Shown: positions 24,147 to 32,228, counted from the stretch's first letter. The stretch is DNA of 64,000 bases from Alsobacter metallidurans (GCF_014636935.1 NZ_BMES01000002.1:1097421-1161420), one strand, 5' to 3'. Notes: generated by a model from the sequence alone, not told the origin. Numbers and translations: made by a program.

Positions 24147-24842
24147 TTACAGCGGCTTGACATACCGGATCATGCCTGGGAACCGGCCTGAATAGTCCTC
24201 GCGGGTGAGGCGATAAAGTTCCTTAAACCCGAATCTAAGATAAGCTCGCGAGGCACGATCATTTCCTATCATTGCGGATATCCCAAGTGTGTCGCACCCA
24301 TTATCTTTTGCGCGGGCTGCGTGAGCAGCGAGCAGATGTCGAATGAGACCTAATCCCCGTCTCTCTTCGATCACAGCCGCGTATTCGATCACGTATCGGG
24401 CAGGCTGCTGAAGCTGCGGCGACGATCCAAACAGCCCAAACAATCTAACAAATTTTTGATAAAAGTGGTTTGTTACTTCGGTGGACCATTCAAGCTGTTC
24501 AGCCAGCTTGGATAATCCGTTTGGCGTAATGGGCCGTAGATCTTCTGGATCGGGCGCGTAGGCTGCAGCCGCGCCGATAGGCCCCTGATCGTCTTCCAGG
24601 ATCAGGAAATCCTTCAGCTGCCCCCACTTGCTTGTCGCGGTGCGAAGCATTGCCTCGTTAAAAAGAAGAGGGCTGGCGCCAGTTCCAGCCAGGGCATCGT
24701 CGAACAGGCCCTGCCCGACACCCGCCACGGTCGATTGATACATGATGTTCGCTAGGAACGTGATGTCGTCCGGCTCAGCTGCTCGAATACGTTCGATCAT
24801 TAACTCCGAAGTCGCCGGACTCGTCCGTAACTTTTCGCACAT
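24147..24842 (-). CDS. GNAT-family acyltransferase, first gene of the operon
   Basis: A 231-residue protein with the GNAT core: acceptor region in the N-terminal half, the beta4 YVIEYAAVIEERRGLGLIRHLLAAHAA segment with an acetyl-CoA loop (ERRGLG), then GISAMIGNDRASRAYLRFGFKEL. It would acylate an amine. It precedes the carrier gene by 59 bases on the same strand and is probably the promoter-proximal gene. Its base composition is lower in GC than the genes after it. An internal ATG at 24800 is an alternative start. Confidence 0.75.
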   Translation of the reverse strand: MCEKLRTSPATSELMIERIRAAEPDDITFLANIMYQSTVAGVGQGLFDDALAGTGASPLLFNEAMLRTATSKWGQLKDFLILEDDQGPIGAAAAYAPDPEDLRPITPNGLSKLAEQLEWSTEVTNHFYQKFVRLFGLFGSSPQLQQPARYVIEYAAVIEERRGLGLIRHLLAAHAARAKDNGCDTLGISAMIGNDRASRAYLRFGFKELYRLTREDYSGRFPGMIRYVKPL

Positions 24843-24984
24843 ACCTGTTTGCGCCCGCGTCCAGCCAAACGATCTCTGATTTAATTATCACGCATCTACA
24901 CTCGCGGCCCACTACAACGGATTGTCTATGTCGTTTGCCGCGGGGAAAGCAGCCACACTGCGCCAACATTCAGCGCGATGCCGC

Positions 24985-25137
24985 ATGGCCACTCATCGGA
25001 CGCAACCCAAACCAAGCGCCGAGACCCTTACAAGCAGCCTCGCAATCGTGCGGCGAGTTCAGGAGGCCCTAGAAGCCGCCGGTGTCGTGTTTCTGAATCA
25101 GGGAAGGCCAAGCGTGCAGTTGAAGGCCAAGGCATGA
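24985..25137 (+). pseudogene. Remnant of an XRE-type regulator (C-terminal part)
   Basis: Fifty codons ending LAIVRRVQEALEAAGVVFLNQG and VQLKAKA, which is the C-terminal end of the small XRE regulators common in this order (pattern IxxALExAGVxFxxxN). The N-terminal HTH itself is missing. The flanks (24,843-24,984 and 25,138-25,431) contain nothing I can assign beyond the presumed promoter of the minus-strand operon. Confidence 0.45.
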
Positions 25138-25431
25138 ACTGGCGCAAGGCACAACTTTTCTTGGCGAATTTCGGAGAACTAACAACCCAATCATTTCCGC
25201 GCCTGTGAATAACTGGGCTAAGTCCCGATTACGTCGCATCACGCGCTATACTCGCGTCATCGATTTGGCTCTCGGGAGTAGTAGCCGATCAATGAATTGA
25301 AAGCCGCGTCGAGAGCAAAGGATCATGGACGAGCAACATCTGCTCACTTTGCCGGAAGCTTGCAAATCGCTAGTACGCGGTCCTTTGAGGCCCGCCATGA
25401 CTAGCATTGTCTCCGCCATCTGTTCCCTGAA

Positions 25432-25565
25432 CGAGACAGATCATGGCTGAGGCTGTCAGGGAGCTACTCACGCTCGACCAGGCCACCTCGGTCCTCGGCG
25501 AGACAGATCATGGCTGAGGCTGTCAGGGAGCTACTCACGCTCGACCAGGCCGCCTCGGTCCTCGG
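25432..25565 (+). repeat. 67-bp tandem duplication at a gene start
   Basis: Bases 25,432-25,498 are repeated at 25,499-25,565 with a single A/G difference. The unit contains the ATG and first codons of the HTH gene that follows. Since 67 is not a multiple of three, only the second copy is in frame, and the gene now has two potential starts. Confidence 0.9.
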
Positions 25566-25935
25566 CATCAGCGCGAAAACGCTGCGCGCTCACGTCGACG
25601 ATGGCGAGATCGCCTTCATCAATGTCCGACGGGGCTTGCTCCGGACCCGCAGAATGTTCGACCCTGCCGACCTCGACGCGTTTAAGTCGGCTCGTAGGAG
25701 AATAGTTCAAGCCTCCGATCTTGAGAGTGGAATTGGGTGGGGTGAACGCTGCCTTCAAGTTCGACCAAGTGGTCGAGCCCAACCAGTTTTTTCCATACGG
25801 CCGGCCTACTTAGCTCTGCATTCGCGTGATCCCCACGGCAATCCGCCGCGCCTTATCCAGGTGAGATCCCCTGCCTGGCAGTTCGACGCAGGCACGTGGT
25901 CAGCGCGAAGCCTACGCTGTCACACCCGGTACTAG
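25510..25935 (+). CDS. HTH protein with a corrupted C-terminus
   Basis: The first 60 residues are an excisionase-like HTH domain (LLTLDQAASVLGISAKTLRAHVDDG, then RMFDPADLDAF). After KSARRR the frame reads on through unrelated and degenerate sequence to 25,935, so the C-terminal half is not a native domain. The start lies in the second copy of the 67-bp tandem repeat. It may still make a functional HTH domain. Confidence 0.5.
   Translation: MAEAVRELLTLDQAASVLGISAKTLRAHVDDGEIAFINVRRGLLRTRRMFDPADLDAFKSARRRIVQASDLESGIGWGERCLQVRPSGRAQPVFSIRPAYLALHSRDPHGNPPRLIQVRSPAWQFDAGTWSARSLRCHTRY
25836..25930 (-). pseudogene. Degenerate YRVNSPGYAL-family remnant
   Basis: On the minus strand this stretch keeps fragments of the small family seen at 12.8 kb and 26.5 kb: a GFALTTC-like part and a GGATCTCACCTGGAT tract followed by GCGCGGCGGATTGC, with deletions and frameshifts between. 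No open frame is left. Confidence 0.4.
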
Positions 25936-26021
25936 ACCTTCGTCGTGTGCCGTCCGACACATCAAGAAGGTTGATGTAGGTGCAGCGTAGCTGGAGGGGC
26001 ACCCTTCTTGGGAGAGTTGCC

Positions 26022-26183
26022 ATGGCTATCGCCAGCGTGTTCTCGCCATCCACTCAGACCGTTGTGGCCCAGCCAGCCGCATCCGGGATGTATCCAGTGC
26101 TGCTGTTCGTGGCCTTAGGTCTTGCAGCGAGCGTCGCTCTGCTGTTGAGCGGATGGCTCACCGTACCTTTGGAAAGCTGGTGA
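26022..26183 (+). CDS. Small single-helix membrane protein
   Basis: A 53-residue protein with a GGGAGAG site before the ATG and one hydrophobic helix (YPVLLFVALGLAASVALLLSGWL). Function unknown. It lies in decayed sequence, so it could be a leftover. Confidence 0.4.
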   Translation: MAIASVFSPSTQTVVAQPAASGMYPVLLFVALGLAASVALLLSGWLTVPLESW

Positions 26184-26389
26184 GCGCCGGACTGGAGCAG
26201 ATGCCAGCGCAGATCGCCAGCCGTGCTGGCCTAAGCTGGCATCGAATGTGCCCTGCCCAACGCGACACTACCGCCGGCGGGCTGCCACAGTGGGCCGTGA
26301 ACATGCTCCTAAGTCTGGGTTGTGCTTTCTCCATGGCTGCCTGGCTGGGCTTCCTCGCGTGGTCGTGCTGGAGGGTGCTGCTGGTTTGA
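26153..26389 (+). CDS. Possible small membrane protein
   Basis: A 78-residue frame overlapping the end of the previous gene, with a C-terminal hydrophobic helix (MLLSLGCAFSMAAWLGFLAW). There is no clear ribosome-binding site and no family match. It may be spurious. Confidence 0.25.
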   Translation: MAHRTFGKLVSAGLEQMPAQIASRAGLSWHRMCPAQRDTTAGGLPQWAVNMLLSLGCAFSMAAWLGFLAWSCWRVLLV

Positions 26390-26398
26390 CGGCCGCGC

Positions 26399-26584
26399 TC
26401 AATCAGGAGCGACGCGGCGCGACGGTGTTGGCGTCCAGGTAGGAATACGCTGGATCCCCGCCGCGATCCGCCGCGCCTCATCCCAGGTGATATCTCCAGC
26501 CCTGCGATCGGCGTAGTAGATGCAGGCCAGCGCATAGCCTGGCGAGTTCACCCGAAACATGCCGTCGCTATCCTTACACACCAC
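26399..26584 (-). CDS. Small YRVNSPGYAL-family protein, intact copy
   Basis: A 61-residue protein containing DGMFRVNSPGYAL, CIYYADRRAG and DITWDEARRIAAGI. This is the only unbroken member of three copies in the window (others at 12.8 and 25.85 kb). The spread of conserved residues suggests a real small protein, but I do not know its function. Confidence 0.5.
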   Translation of the reverse strand: MVCKDSDGMFRVNSPGYALACIYYADRRAGDITWDEARRIAAGIQRIPTWTPTPSRRVAPD

Positions 26585-26684
26585 GGGCCGGGCTCTTGCC
26601 CAGCTCGGCCCTCTCCCCTTCCAACAGCGCCGGCAATTGCGCTACGAAGCCGCTGACCAGTGGGTTGTTTCGCCGGAGGCAGCA

Positions 26685-27653
26685 GTGAACCAAATCGAGC
26701 AGCCCGTAACCTGCAACCTCTGCGGGTCTGCGCCAGACCGGCATCAGGAGCTGATCACCACGCCGGTGAAGAAGCCGCACTGGCCGGGGTCGCCCACCTG
26801 CCGGGTGGCGTGCTGCGAGGTTTGCGGCTTCACGTTCCTGTCGCCGCGTCTCGATCAGGCCGGCTACAACCAATATTATGCGGCCGACTACTACGAGGAA
26901 ATGTCCGGCGGGCAGCTTGCCGCCATCGTAGCCAAGAACGAGGGCGTGATGCGCCGTGTGCTTGACGAAGTGGCACCCCATGTCGTCTTCCGCCCGGATA
27001 TGAAGGTGATTGACGTCGGCTGCGGCTATGGCGAAATGCTGTCGGAGCTCCGCAAGCGCCATGGCGGGCAGGTGGTGGGCGTCGAGTTGTCCGCCGAGGC
27101 GGCCCGCTTCGCCCGAGAAAACTACGGGCTCACGGTGCTGGAGGAGGACGTCAACGAGCGCATCAGCGCCGGTGACCGCTACGACCTCGTCTTCCTGATC
27201 GCCACGCTGGAGCACGTTCTGGACGGGGCCGCCCTGCTGCGCACGTTGCGTGCGATGCTGGCCCCAGGCGGTCGCCTCGTGGTGTTGGTCCCGGATCTGG
27301 ATGCCATCCAGCCGATCGTACGCACCGACAATGCGTCGCGTGTGTTCAAGGTTGTGCACACCTACTACTTCACCCGCAAAACGCTGCCCGCGCTCGCTGG
27401 GCGAAGCGGCCTCGCGACGCTGTCGGTGAAATCGGGGCCGTTTTCGTCGGCCGGCCAGCACGACTTGGTGGCAGTGTTCGAGGCCGGGCCGGAGGTTGCT
27501 CCCGTGCTGCCCGTGGAAAACTGGGGCGAGAAAAAAGCCGGTGTTCTTAGCATGCTTGAGAAGCATGCAGCGACGAAGCCGACGAAGCCTCCTTTCCTAG
27601 GCGTTAGTAGGATCGCGAGGCGCGTGCTTGATAAGTTGTTTAGGGCATGGTGA
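26685..27653 (+). CDS. Class I SAM-dependent methyltransferase with N-terminal zinc site
   Basis: A 322-residue protein. The N-terminus has two Cys pairs (CNLCGS and CEVCGF) like the zinc-binding domain of sugar C-methyltransferases and related enzymes. The Rossmann part follows: VIDVGCGYGEML (motif I), VVGVELS (acidic end of beta2), YDLVFLIATLEHVLD and LAPGGRLVVLVPD. GTG 26685 follows GGAGG by five bases; the frame is open further upstream but without homology. Likely modifies a sugar or other small molecule; no partner genes are nearby. Confidence 0.75.
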   Translation: MNQIEQPVTCNLCGSAPDRHQELITTPVKKPHWPGSPTCRVACCEVCGFTFLSPRLDQAGYNQYYAADYYEEMSGGQLAAIVAKNEGVMRRVLDEVAPHVVFRPDMKVIDVGCGYGEMLSELRKRHGGQVVGVELSAEAARFARENYGLTVLEEDVNERISAGDRYDLVFLIATLEHVLDGAALLRTLRAMLAPGGRLVVLVPDLDAIQPIVRTDNASRVFKVVHTYYFTRKTLPALAGRSGLATLSVKSGPFSSAGQHDLVAVFEAGPEVAPVLPVENWGEKKAGVLSMLEKHAATKPTKPPFLGVSRIARRVLDKLFRAW

Positions 27654-27749
27654 GCAGCCGGTCGATTTATCGTCCATCTGACCCATCACGGAGCTGCGGC
27701 CCTCACACACATAGCAGTAGATCAGCAGACAGTTCCTCGCGTCGACGGC

Positions 27750-28208
27750 TCAGCGCCCGTGCTGGCCAGACGTCAGGGCTTGGGTCAGGGCGGTCATCTG
27801 GTCACGGATCTCAGCCAGCAGCTTGAGGTCAGCCGGGATCTCCGGCGACTTCGGCACGTCAACCTTGGCGTCCTCCTGACGCTTCAGCTTGTTCATGGCT
27901 CGGACGATGCTGAACAGCACAGCCGCCACAATGGCGAAGTTCACCGCAACCGTCAGAAACTGCCCATATCCCAGCACCGCGCCCTGCTTCTTGGCATCGG
28001 CATACGCCAGGCCGGACTGCACCTTTGCAGACAGGGGCAGGTAATAGCTGGAAAAGTCGAGCCCGCCGGTGATCGCCCCAATGATCGGCATGATGATGTC
28101 GGCCACGAGCGAGGTCACGATGGAACCAAAGGCGGCGCCAATAACGACGGCGACCGCGAGATCCACGACGTTGCCGCGCAGCGCGAACTTCTTGAAATCG
28201 TCGAGCAT
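27750..28208 (-). CDS. mscL: Large-conductance mechanosensitive channel MscL
   Basis: A 152-residue protein starting [28 protein letters not shown], the very conserved N-terminal helix and first membrane helix of MscL. The second helix is [24 protein letters not shown], followed by a charged C-terminal bundle ([12 protein letters not shown]). It opens under membrane tension to release solutes during osmotic downshock. I start at this Met instead of the longer frame. Confidence 0.95.
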   Translation of the reverse strand: MLDDFKKFALRGNVVDLAVAVVIGAAFGSIVTSLVADIIMPIIGAITGGLDFSSYYLPLSAKVQSGLAYADAKKQGAVLGYGQFLTVAVNFAIVAAVLFSIVRAMNKLKRQEDAKVDVPKSPEIPADLKLLAEIRDQMTALTQALTSGQHGR

Positions 28209-28219
28209 CAGGCCGGCCT

Positions 28220-28696
28220 TCAGTTCAGCGCAACCGAGCGCGCCGGCACTTCCCGGCAAGGCTTCACTGCGCCGTCAAAAGAGCGGTAGGTCTGGGTGGC
28301 GGCGCTGTATGACTTGTAGCCGGTGCAGCCAGCAGCCCCCGCCACGGCGCCCAGCTTGCGAGCAGGCGTCGTCTTGTCGGGCAAGGATACCGAAACCACT
28401 GAAACCGTCGCAGGGGCTGGCGCTTTGGTCTGTATGGCGGTCGCAGTGACCTGGGGATGGGAGAGCGTTGCGGGGGCAGCCTGGTCGGGGCTACGGCTCG
28501 CTGACGGCTGAGCCAACACGTCACGCGGGCCCGAGCGGACCGGCGATTGGGCAACCCCGCCCGATTGGATGGCATCGAGGCTGGCGACCTTGCGCTCGGG
28601 AGCGGCGGTCTTGGGCGTCTTGGCGTCGAGCAGCTGAATGGCACCCACAACCATGGCGGCCAGGATAGCGGGGGTCAGGAGAAAGCGAGCAAGCAT
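28220..28696 (-). CDS. Secreted BA14K-like protein
   Basis: A 158-residue protein with an N-terminal hydrophobic signal or anchor ([19 protein letters not shown]), a long Ala/Pro/Ser linker and a C-terminal segment [24 protein letters not shown], in parts, that resembles BA14K repeats of Hyphomicrobiales (C-x-x-RYRSY...G-x-Y-x-G-x-DG-x-x-x-x-C). BA14K proteins are surface-associated, with lectin-like activity reported for one. It begins 11 bases upstream of mscL and is divergent from the MarR-family gene. Confidence 0.6.
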   Translation of the reverse strand: MLARFLLTPAILAAMVVGAIQLLDAKTPKTAAPERKVASLDAIQSGGVAQSPVRSGPRDVLAQPSASRSPDQAAPATLSHPQVTATAIQTKAPAPATVSVVSVSLPDKTTPARKLGAVAGAAGCTGYKSYSAATQTYRSFDGAVKPCREVPARSVALN

Positions 28697-28727
28697 AACG
28701 GTTCCTCTGCGGCGCAATTTCCCTATC

Positions 28728-28743
28728 GCACAATTGAATTGCG
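28728..28743 (+). promoter_or_regulatory. Palindrome, likely OhrR/MarR operator
   Basis: GCACAATTGAATTGCG is an imperfect palindrome centred in the space between the divergent BA14K-like and MarR-family genes. MarR/OhrR regulators bind AT-centred palindromes of this kind next to their own gene. A partial half-site (GCAATT) lies at 28,713. Confidence 0.5.
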
Positions 28744-28772
28744 TACAACTTAAAAAGCTCTAGATTGCCCCT

Positions 28773-29240
28773 ATGCCACATACTCACAAAGACCAAGACA
28801 CTCCGGAGCTGCTGCTAGAAAACCAGCTGTGCTTTGCCGTTTACTCAGCCGCGCACGCCTTCACGGCCGCCTACAAGCCCCTCCTGGACCAGATCGGCGT
28901 CACTTATCCGCAGTACCTAGTGCTGTTGGTGCTTTGGGAAGCGAATGGGTCCAGCGTCGGAGAAATCGGGGGCAAGCTGAACCTCGATTCTGGCACTCTG
29001 ACCCCACTTCTGAAGCGGCTTGAGGCTCAGGGCTTCGTCAGTCGCAACCGGGACAAGAATGACGAACGGGTAGTTCGCGTTCACCTGACCGCGATGGGCC
29101 GGGACGCTCGCATCCACGCCGTGGCTGCCCGGCGCGCCATCGTGTGTTCGCTTGAAACAACAGAGCCCGAGATCCAAAAACTGAAGACGCTCGTGACAGA
29201 GTTGGATGGTCGGCTTCGGACTTCTGGGCCGAACCGGTGA
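28773..29240 (+). CDS. MarR/OhrR-family peroxide-sensing regulator
   Basis: A 155-residue winged-HTH protein. The N-terminal LLLENQLCFAVYSAAHAF contains the reactive Cys of OhrR, and YPQYLVLLVLWE follows as in that family; the wing is RDKNDERVVRVHLT. OhrR proteins sense organic peroxides and repress ohr. No ohr gene is next to it, so its targets are elsewhere or are the divergent gene. The palindrome upstream is probably its operator. Confidence 0.82.
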   Translation: MPHTHKDQDTPELLLENQLCFAVYSAAHAFTAAYKPLLDQIGVTYPQYLVLLVLWEANGSSVGEIGGKLNLDSGTLTPLLKRLEAQGFVSRNRDKNDERVVRVHLTAMGRDARIHAVAARRAIVCSLETTEPEIQKLKTLVTELDGRLRTSGPNR

Positions 29241-29344
29241 CCGCGCTCTGAGGGAGTAGAGGCTCATGCGTCGGGCATCCGGATGACCGCAAATGCTCTC
29301 GGAAAGGGATCCAGATCCGCTTCCGGCTTCAAAGCCGGGAGTAT

Positions 29345-29515
29345 CTGGACACCTCGCCTTCAACCACGCTGGCGAGATCCCCGACCTGTATGGCGCATCC
29401 TTCCGCTTGCAGACGATCCCCTCAAGTCTCACCGCGCAGGCGTGACGACAGGTCCGTCGACCGGCGAGGCCAGCAGGTGGGCCAGTTCGGCGCGGCGCTC
29501 GACCGCTAGGCCACT
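29345..29515 (-). pseudogene. Fragment of a second short DNA ligase gene
   Basis: On the minus strand this stretch encodes LEGIVCKRKDAPYRSGISPAW and, further upstream with a deletion between, ERRAELAHLLASP-like sequence. Both match the ligase at 13621-14175, whose DNA is also similar here. The N-terminal half with the catalytic Lys is absent, so it is a remnant. Confidence 0.65.
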
Positions 29516-29868
29516 AGAAGCTCGTCTCGGATCGTTGCCGCAAGGTGGTCCGGATTGATGGGCTTCAGCAGCGCGGGGCCATGGGCATTTGCGTGCTTGA
29601 TGCTCTCTGCAGAGCCTGTGATGAAGATGACGCGCATATCAAAGCGCCGCATCCGGGCCATCTGGGCCAGCGAGATGCCATGAGCCGCGTGATCGCCGAG
29701 GTGGATGTCCGTCACCATAACGTCAACCCGGGTGGCGGCGCCCTCAAGCACCCTCAAAGCGTCTTGGGCACAGCGAACGGCAGTCACCGTAAAACCCTCG
29801 CCCTGGAGTGAACGGCCCAGCGCATAGAGCAGAGGCTCGTCGTCTTCAACGAGAAGAACGTGTGACAT
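29506..29868 (-). CDS. Single-domain response regulator
   Basis: A 120-residue receiver: acidic pair in LLVEDDEPLL, phospho-acceptor in VTDIHLGDH, Thr/Ser in FITGSAESI and Lys in PALLKPINP. A GGAGGG site precedes the ATG. It has no output domain and no kinase nearby. It belongs to a different branch from the receiver at 12991. Its 3' end abuts the ligase fragment. Confidence 0.82.
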   Translation of the reverse strand: MSHVLLVEDDEPLLYALGRSLQGEGFTVTAVRCAQDALRVLEGAATRVDVMVTDIHLGDHAAHGISLAQMARMRRFDMRVIFITGSAESIKHANAHGPALLKPINPDHLAATIRDELLVA

Positions 29869-30050
29869 GGCTGTCCCTCCGGGCTTTGCGGCCCGCCCGG
29901 GTATAGAGCAACTTTTTCGAAGCCTACGATGTAAGGACCAATACGCATGCGTCGATTTCCGCGCTGATCCGTAAAATCCGACCGATCGCCACAACCACCG
30001 ATTAGGACGTGTTTTGTATCGAAGTCTCATCAAATTCGAGAGGTTCTTAC

Positions 30051-30239
30051 GTGAACAACGGTCACGCTTACGCCCTTCTGGGCGACCAGTTCGAGCATGG
30101 CGCCATCGCACGCGCGCCAAGAACCAAGTCCACCTTGACGGGGCAATCCGAGAGAGGGTTTGCGCTGCTGGTTATCCTTGGATCATCCGCATGCGGAGCA
30201 GCGGTTGGCTGGCTGCACCTTATCCCGCACCTTGGTTGA
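30051..30239 (+). CDS. Possible small membrane protein
   Basis: A 62-residue frame from a GTG, with one hydrophobic helix (GFALLVILGSSACGAAVGWL) after a polar N-terminus. A longer frame opens at 30,009. No ribosome-binding site or family is clear. Confidence 0.3.
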   Translation: MNNGHAYALLGDQFEHGAIARAPRTKSTLTGQSERGFALLVILGSSACGAAVGWLHLIPHLG

Positions 30240-30448
30240 GGGCCGAGGAGGCCTCCCAGCAGCCTACTTCCCCGCCGCTACCGTGGCGTGAGTTCGCGCG
30301 TGTTCTTGGCCCAAGAGGGTGAGCCTGTAAGTCAGGCGGACCCTATGTCCTAGTTGGGGAGAGCTTTCATGCGCTAAGACGTAGCGACGCATATGATGAG
30401 CGTTTCCGGCGATCATCGCCGCTCATAACGCAGGCGGGTTGACCGGGC

Positions 30449-30673
30449 ATGAAACAGCATCTTGCCATTGCCTTTCAGCGAGCCGCACCGGAAGAGTTGC
30501 AGGCTTGTTGGCAGCGCACGTTTGGTGAGATGCCAGCGCTCGCCGGTTCGAGTCAGGATCTCGCCCTGATTCTGGCCCACCATGTCTGCGAGACATGGTT
30601 CCAGCGCGGGTACGGCTACTTTCCCCTGGATCCCTGGCCGGCATTGCAGGCAGTCCAGAAACGTGACGTTTAA
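30449..30673 (+). CDS. Small hypothetical protein
   Basis: A 74-residue soluble protein (MKQHLAIAFQRAAPEELQAC, then a Trp-rich C-terminus). Composition looks like a real protein, but I see no ribosome-binding site or known domain. Confidence 0.4.
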   Translation: MKQHLAIAFQRAAPEELQACWQRTFGEMPALAGSSQDLALILAHHVCETWFQRGYGYFPLDPWPALQAVQKRDV

Positions 30674-31362
30674 GAGAGAAGACCGGCCATTCCGGGGTGG
30701 TCCCCACGTTCCCGACGTTGACGTCAAGTCCCGCGTGGAGAGTAACTAGTTACCTGGCGATGCGGCCCCGCCGTTTGCGCTGGGGCGGGGCCGAACTCCC
30801 TATGCCGAAGGCGGACATCTCCGACTCGGCGAAGCTGCAGCGGGATGGTTAACCAAAGCTAAACACCGTACCCCACTCTGCCGATCCGAAGCGGGATGGC
30901 CAAAGAAAAACCCGCCGTAGGGCGGGCGCGTGCAATGCACGAGTGGGGTCGCGTCAACGGATGTTGATGCTGTGCCAAAATGCACCAGCTTGGCTTTAGT
31001 TCCCGGTCGATAAGAACTATCGCACCCACACGAGGGACATTCCTGTCATCACCAAGTCGACCGCGGCAGCAAAGCCAACCAGCAAGCGCATGTTGGCATC
31101 GTGACCACCCTGCGATCGTCCAATGTTGCCTCTGGATGATTCAGTCGCTTCGCGCACAACCACACGTTTTTTGCTCACGGTGAGGCCCCAAGTTTAAGTT
31201 AAAATCCTTATTTGATAAATATAGAATTTTCAGACGTCGGCGCTCGATGCGCACATTCCAGAAACACCGCCAAGCAGGCAAGATGAAATATTGCGTACCA
31301 CATTGCGTTACCCCCTCGTTTTCTACATTCTTGCTTGATTAGAGGCTGCTGCTGATTCGCAG
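30674..31362. other. Gap with two hairpins and a possible tiny ORF
   Basis: No standard gene is visible. A strong hairpin (CGGCCCCGCC / GGCGGGGCCG, 30,763-30,793) has no T-tract. A minus-strand terminator lies at 30,904-30,927. On the minus strand, 31,211-31,306 could encode a 31-residue one-helix peptide (MWYAIFHLACLAVFLEC...) behind a GAGGGGG site; the terminator at 30.9 kb would be downstream of it. Confidence 0.4.
30904..30927 (-). terminator. Rho-independent terminator (minus strand)
   Basis: Read on the minus strand, GCCCGCCC and GGCGGG form a short GC stem followed by TTTTTCTTT. It must end a leftward transcript from the 31 kb region. Confidence 0.6.
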
Positions 31363-31656
31363 ATGGTGCAACAGCTAAGACGAAGGGTAGTTGAACTGCG
31401 TATGCAGCTGGCAGATCGCTTTCCAAAATTTGTCCGCGAGCAAAAGATGTTGGTGATGAGCAAGGACCTTGAAGACGTCCGCATCGAGGCAACTGCGGCG
31501 GATCTCGTTCAGCAGCATGGACACCTTCCGCCCGAGGACTTCAGCACGAAAGTAGCGTTGCTTCTGGTGAGGCAGCCTGATCTCGACTGCGACGCGTTCA
31601 CTGATCTCATTGTCCGGCTCTATGTTAAGCGCGCCAGTTCTTCAGCCTGCAATTGA
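31363..31656 (+). CDS. Hypothetical protein
   Basis: A 97-residue, helical, charged protein (VQQLRRRVVELRMQLADRFPKF, then ATAADLVQQHGHLPPEDFSTKVALLLVRQ). No domain recognised. It looks like a genuine protein by composition; the ATG has no clear ribosome-binding site. Confidence 0.4.
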   Translation: MVQQLRRRVVELRMQLADRFPKFVREQKMLVMSKDLEDVRIEATAADLVQQHGHLPPEDFSTKVALLLVRQPDLDCDAFTDLIVRLYVKRASSSACN

Positions 31657-31686
31657 TCGTTTTGCTGCCTTGTAGCTGTAAAAAAA

Positions 31687-31712
31687 CCCCGCAGCGGGGG
31701 CTTGCTGCGGGG
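31687..31712 (-). terminator. Strong minus-strand terminator
   Basis: CCCCGCAGC pairs with GCTGCGGGG; on the minus strand the stem is followed by six Ts. It lies 58 bases after the stop of the minus-strand gene fragment ending at 31,770 and supports that this was once an expressed gene. Confidence 0.75.
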
Positions 31713-31769
31713 CCGAGAAGAGCTGGAATGAACGTTCAGTCGTGCTGGCCAAATAACACGCAGCCGTGT

Positions 31770-32090
31770 CTAGAGTTCCGGGGGCCAGTATCCTCCCCAG
31801 AGCGGACAATGGCCTATCGGCCGCATCGGATTTTCGAGGAAGTCTGCCACTGTGGCCGCCACCGCTCCGCGCAGGAGTGGCCGGAGGGCTCGCAAGGCGG
31901 TAAGGCCCTCGATGCCCGCGCCCTTCTCGACAGTCTCCTCCCGGCCCGCCTGCACGACAATCTCATAGAGCGTCAACGCGGCCGCACGCTCGATGCTGGG
32001 CGGAAGCGTTTCAAGAGTGTCGAACGCTGCGTCGATCTCCTCCTGGATCGCATCCTCACGCCGGTTGCCCTTGCGATGCTCCCATTCGGC
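31770..32090 (-). pseudogene. Minus-strand gene fragment without a start codon
   Basis: The minus strand encodes a coherent helical protein (EWEHRKGNRREDAIQEEIDA, DTLETLPPSIERAAALTLYEIVVQ, in parts, to PEL*). The frame stays open to about 32,180 but has no ATG, GTG or TTG before a TTG at 31,976, which would cut off the conserved N-terminal half. The 5' end appears to be lost where it meets the plus-strand gene at 32,076. The terminator at 31,687 is its natural end. Confidence 0.5.
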
Positions 32091-32228
32091 ATTCTCTGTG
32101 CCGTCATTGCCCCTAGTCGGGGGCGCAATGCTCTGAGCTGGTTTGCAATAGGGGCGTTGACCGCCGTGTTCGGCTTAATCGCACTTCTAGCGCTGCCTAA
32201 GCTTCCAGAGGTAGGGGATCGACAATGA
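32076..32228 (+). CDS. Small two-helix membrane protein
   Basis: A 50-residue protein (FGILCAVIAPSRGRNALSWF, then IGALTAVFGLIALLALPKL) of the kind in which a short helix, a KGR/RGR turn and a second helix recur. The N-terminus may be clipped at the junction with the minus-strand fragment. Function unknown. Confidence 0.45.
   Translation: MLPFGILCAVIAPSRGRNALSWFAIGALTAVFGLIALLALPKLPEVGDRQ

Noticed and set aside
25432-25565. CRISPR array
   Set aside because: Only two adjacent identical units without spacers; a simple tandem duplication. No array was seen elsewhere.
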